A DNA stretch of 15,379 nt from JAADEM01 sp965371855. GTDB lineage: Bacteria > Bacteroidota > Bacteroidia > Bacteroidales > Marinilabiliaceae. Positions 15,186-15,379 of this stretch are shown here, one piece after another. The stretch covers positions 1 through 15,379 of the forward strand of contig CBDUZZ010000089.1 in assembly GCA_965371855.1 (NCBI GenBank), in the 5' to 3' direction. Each line of letters opens with the position of its first letter. Position 1 is the stretch's first letter. Both the position numbers and the translations under genes were made by a program. Under the pieces are notes generated by a model. That model was given only the letters and a program-made list of their open reading frames with translations. It ran no database searches and was not told where the DNA came from.

Positions 15186-15379
15186 ATGAATTACAATAAT
15201 TTTTTAGAAAAACTGGAGTGTTTAAAAAAACTAATTGAGATAGAATGTACAGGCACAGCCGAAGAGTGTGCAGAGAAGCTCAATTTCTCACGACGTACAC
15301 TATTTAACTATCTTGATATATTAAAACTCAAGTTTCGCAGTTCCAAAAGTACAATAAACATTGGTAATTCTAAAGCAAG
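15186..15379 (+). CDS. HTH domain protein, partial at window edge
   Basis: An open frame starts at ATG 15186 and runs off the window after 64 complete codons. It begins MNYNNFLEKLECLKKLIEIE, followed by the helix-turn-helix region GTAEECAEKLNFSRRTLFNYLDIL, with a likely recognition helix at about residues 35-46. This resembles the small HTH_11/DeoR-like DNA-binding proteins frequent in Bacteroidota, often about 80-100 aa with nothing else attached. It probably binds DNA; its target is unknown. It follows the transporter pair in the same direction, but two inverted repeats and a promoter-like box lie between them, so shared transcription is uncertain. Confidence 0.8.
   Translation, partial: MNYNNFLEKLECLKKLIEIECTGTAEECAEKLNFSRRTLFNYLDILKLKFRSSKSTINIGNSKA

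Noticed and set aside
1..15379. Search for CRISPR arrays, tRNA or rRNA genes, and complete insertion sequences
   Set aside because: By eye, no regularly spaced repeats with unique spacers, no cloverleaf with tRNA features, no rRNA core sequence and no transposase were found. The repeats seen are short tandem or dispersed types.

Overview
The window looks like a chromosomal segment of a Bacteroidota member, probably a Bacteroidales/Marinilabiliales-type bacterium; the exact taxon is inference. The evidence is low GC, a type IX secretion plug gene, a complete nqr operon with apbE, promoter-like TAnnTTTG boxes, the absence of Shine-Dalgarno sequences, and intergenic regions full of short degenerate repeats.

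Left end (1-619): a GxxExxY-family gene on the minus strand, broken by one in-frame amber codon. It lies among copies of a 17-bp repeat, and its own 3' end is part of a 56-bp sequence repeated almost perfectly at 543-598. Centre-left (620-7637, minus strand): nqrA-nqrB-nqrC-nqrD-nqrE-nqrF, the Na+-translocating NADH:quinone oxidoreductase, followed by apbE. ApbE is the flavin transferase expected to attach FMN to the threonines seen in NqrB and NqrC. The cysteines for the NqrF and NqrD/E iron-sulfur centres are all present, so the complex looks functional. A perfect 11-bp hairpin and a promoter-like box separate nqrF from apbE.

Right half (7753-15379, plus strand): a T9SS plug protein (DUF5103), pruA (glutamate-semialdehyde dehydrogenase), a DivIC/FtsB-type division protein, a small multi-pass membrane protein, a MacB-type ABC permease, a MacA/HlyD-type adaptor, and the first 64 codons of an HTH protein cut by the window edge. 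The permease and adaptor probably form one export unit. No ATPase gene is visible.

Most genes are ordinary and well conserved. The least explained signal is the family of short dispersed repeats (17-bp motif ATTCGYGMATTMGCGGC) around and inside the GxxExxY remnant, whose product carries a PD-(D/E)XK-like nuclease signature. A link between that gene family and the repeat is the best lead to something undescribed, but it is a hypothesis from one locus.
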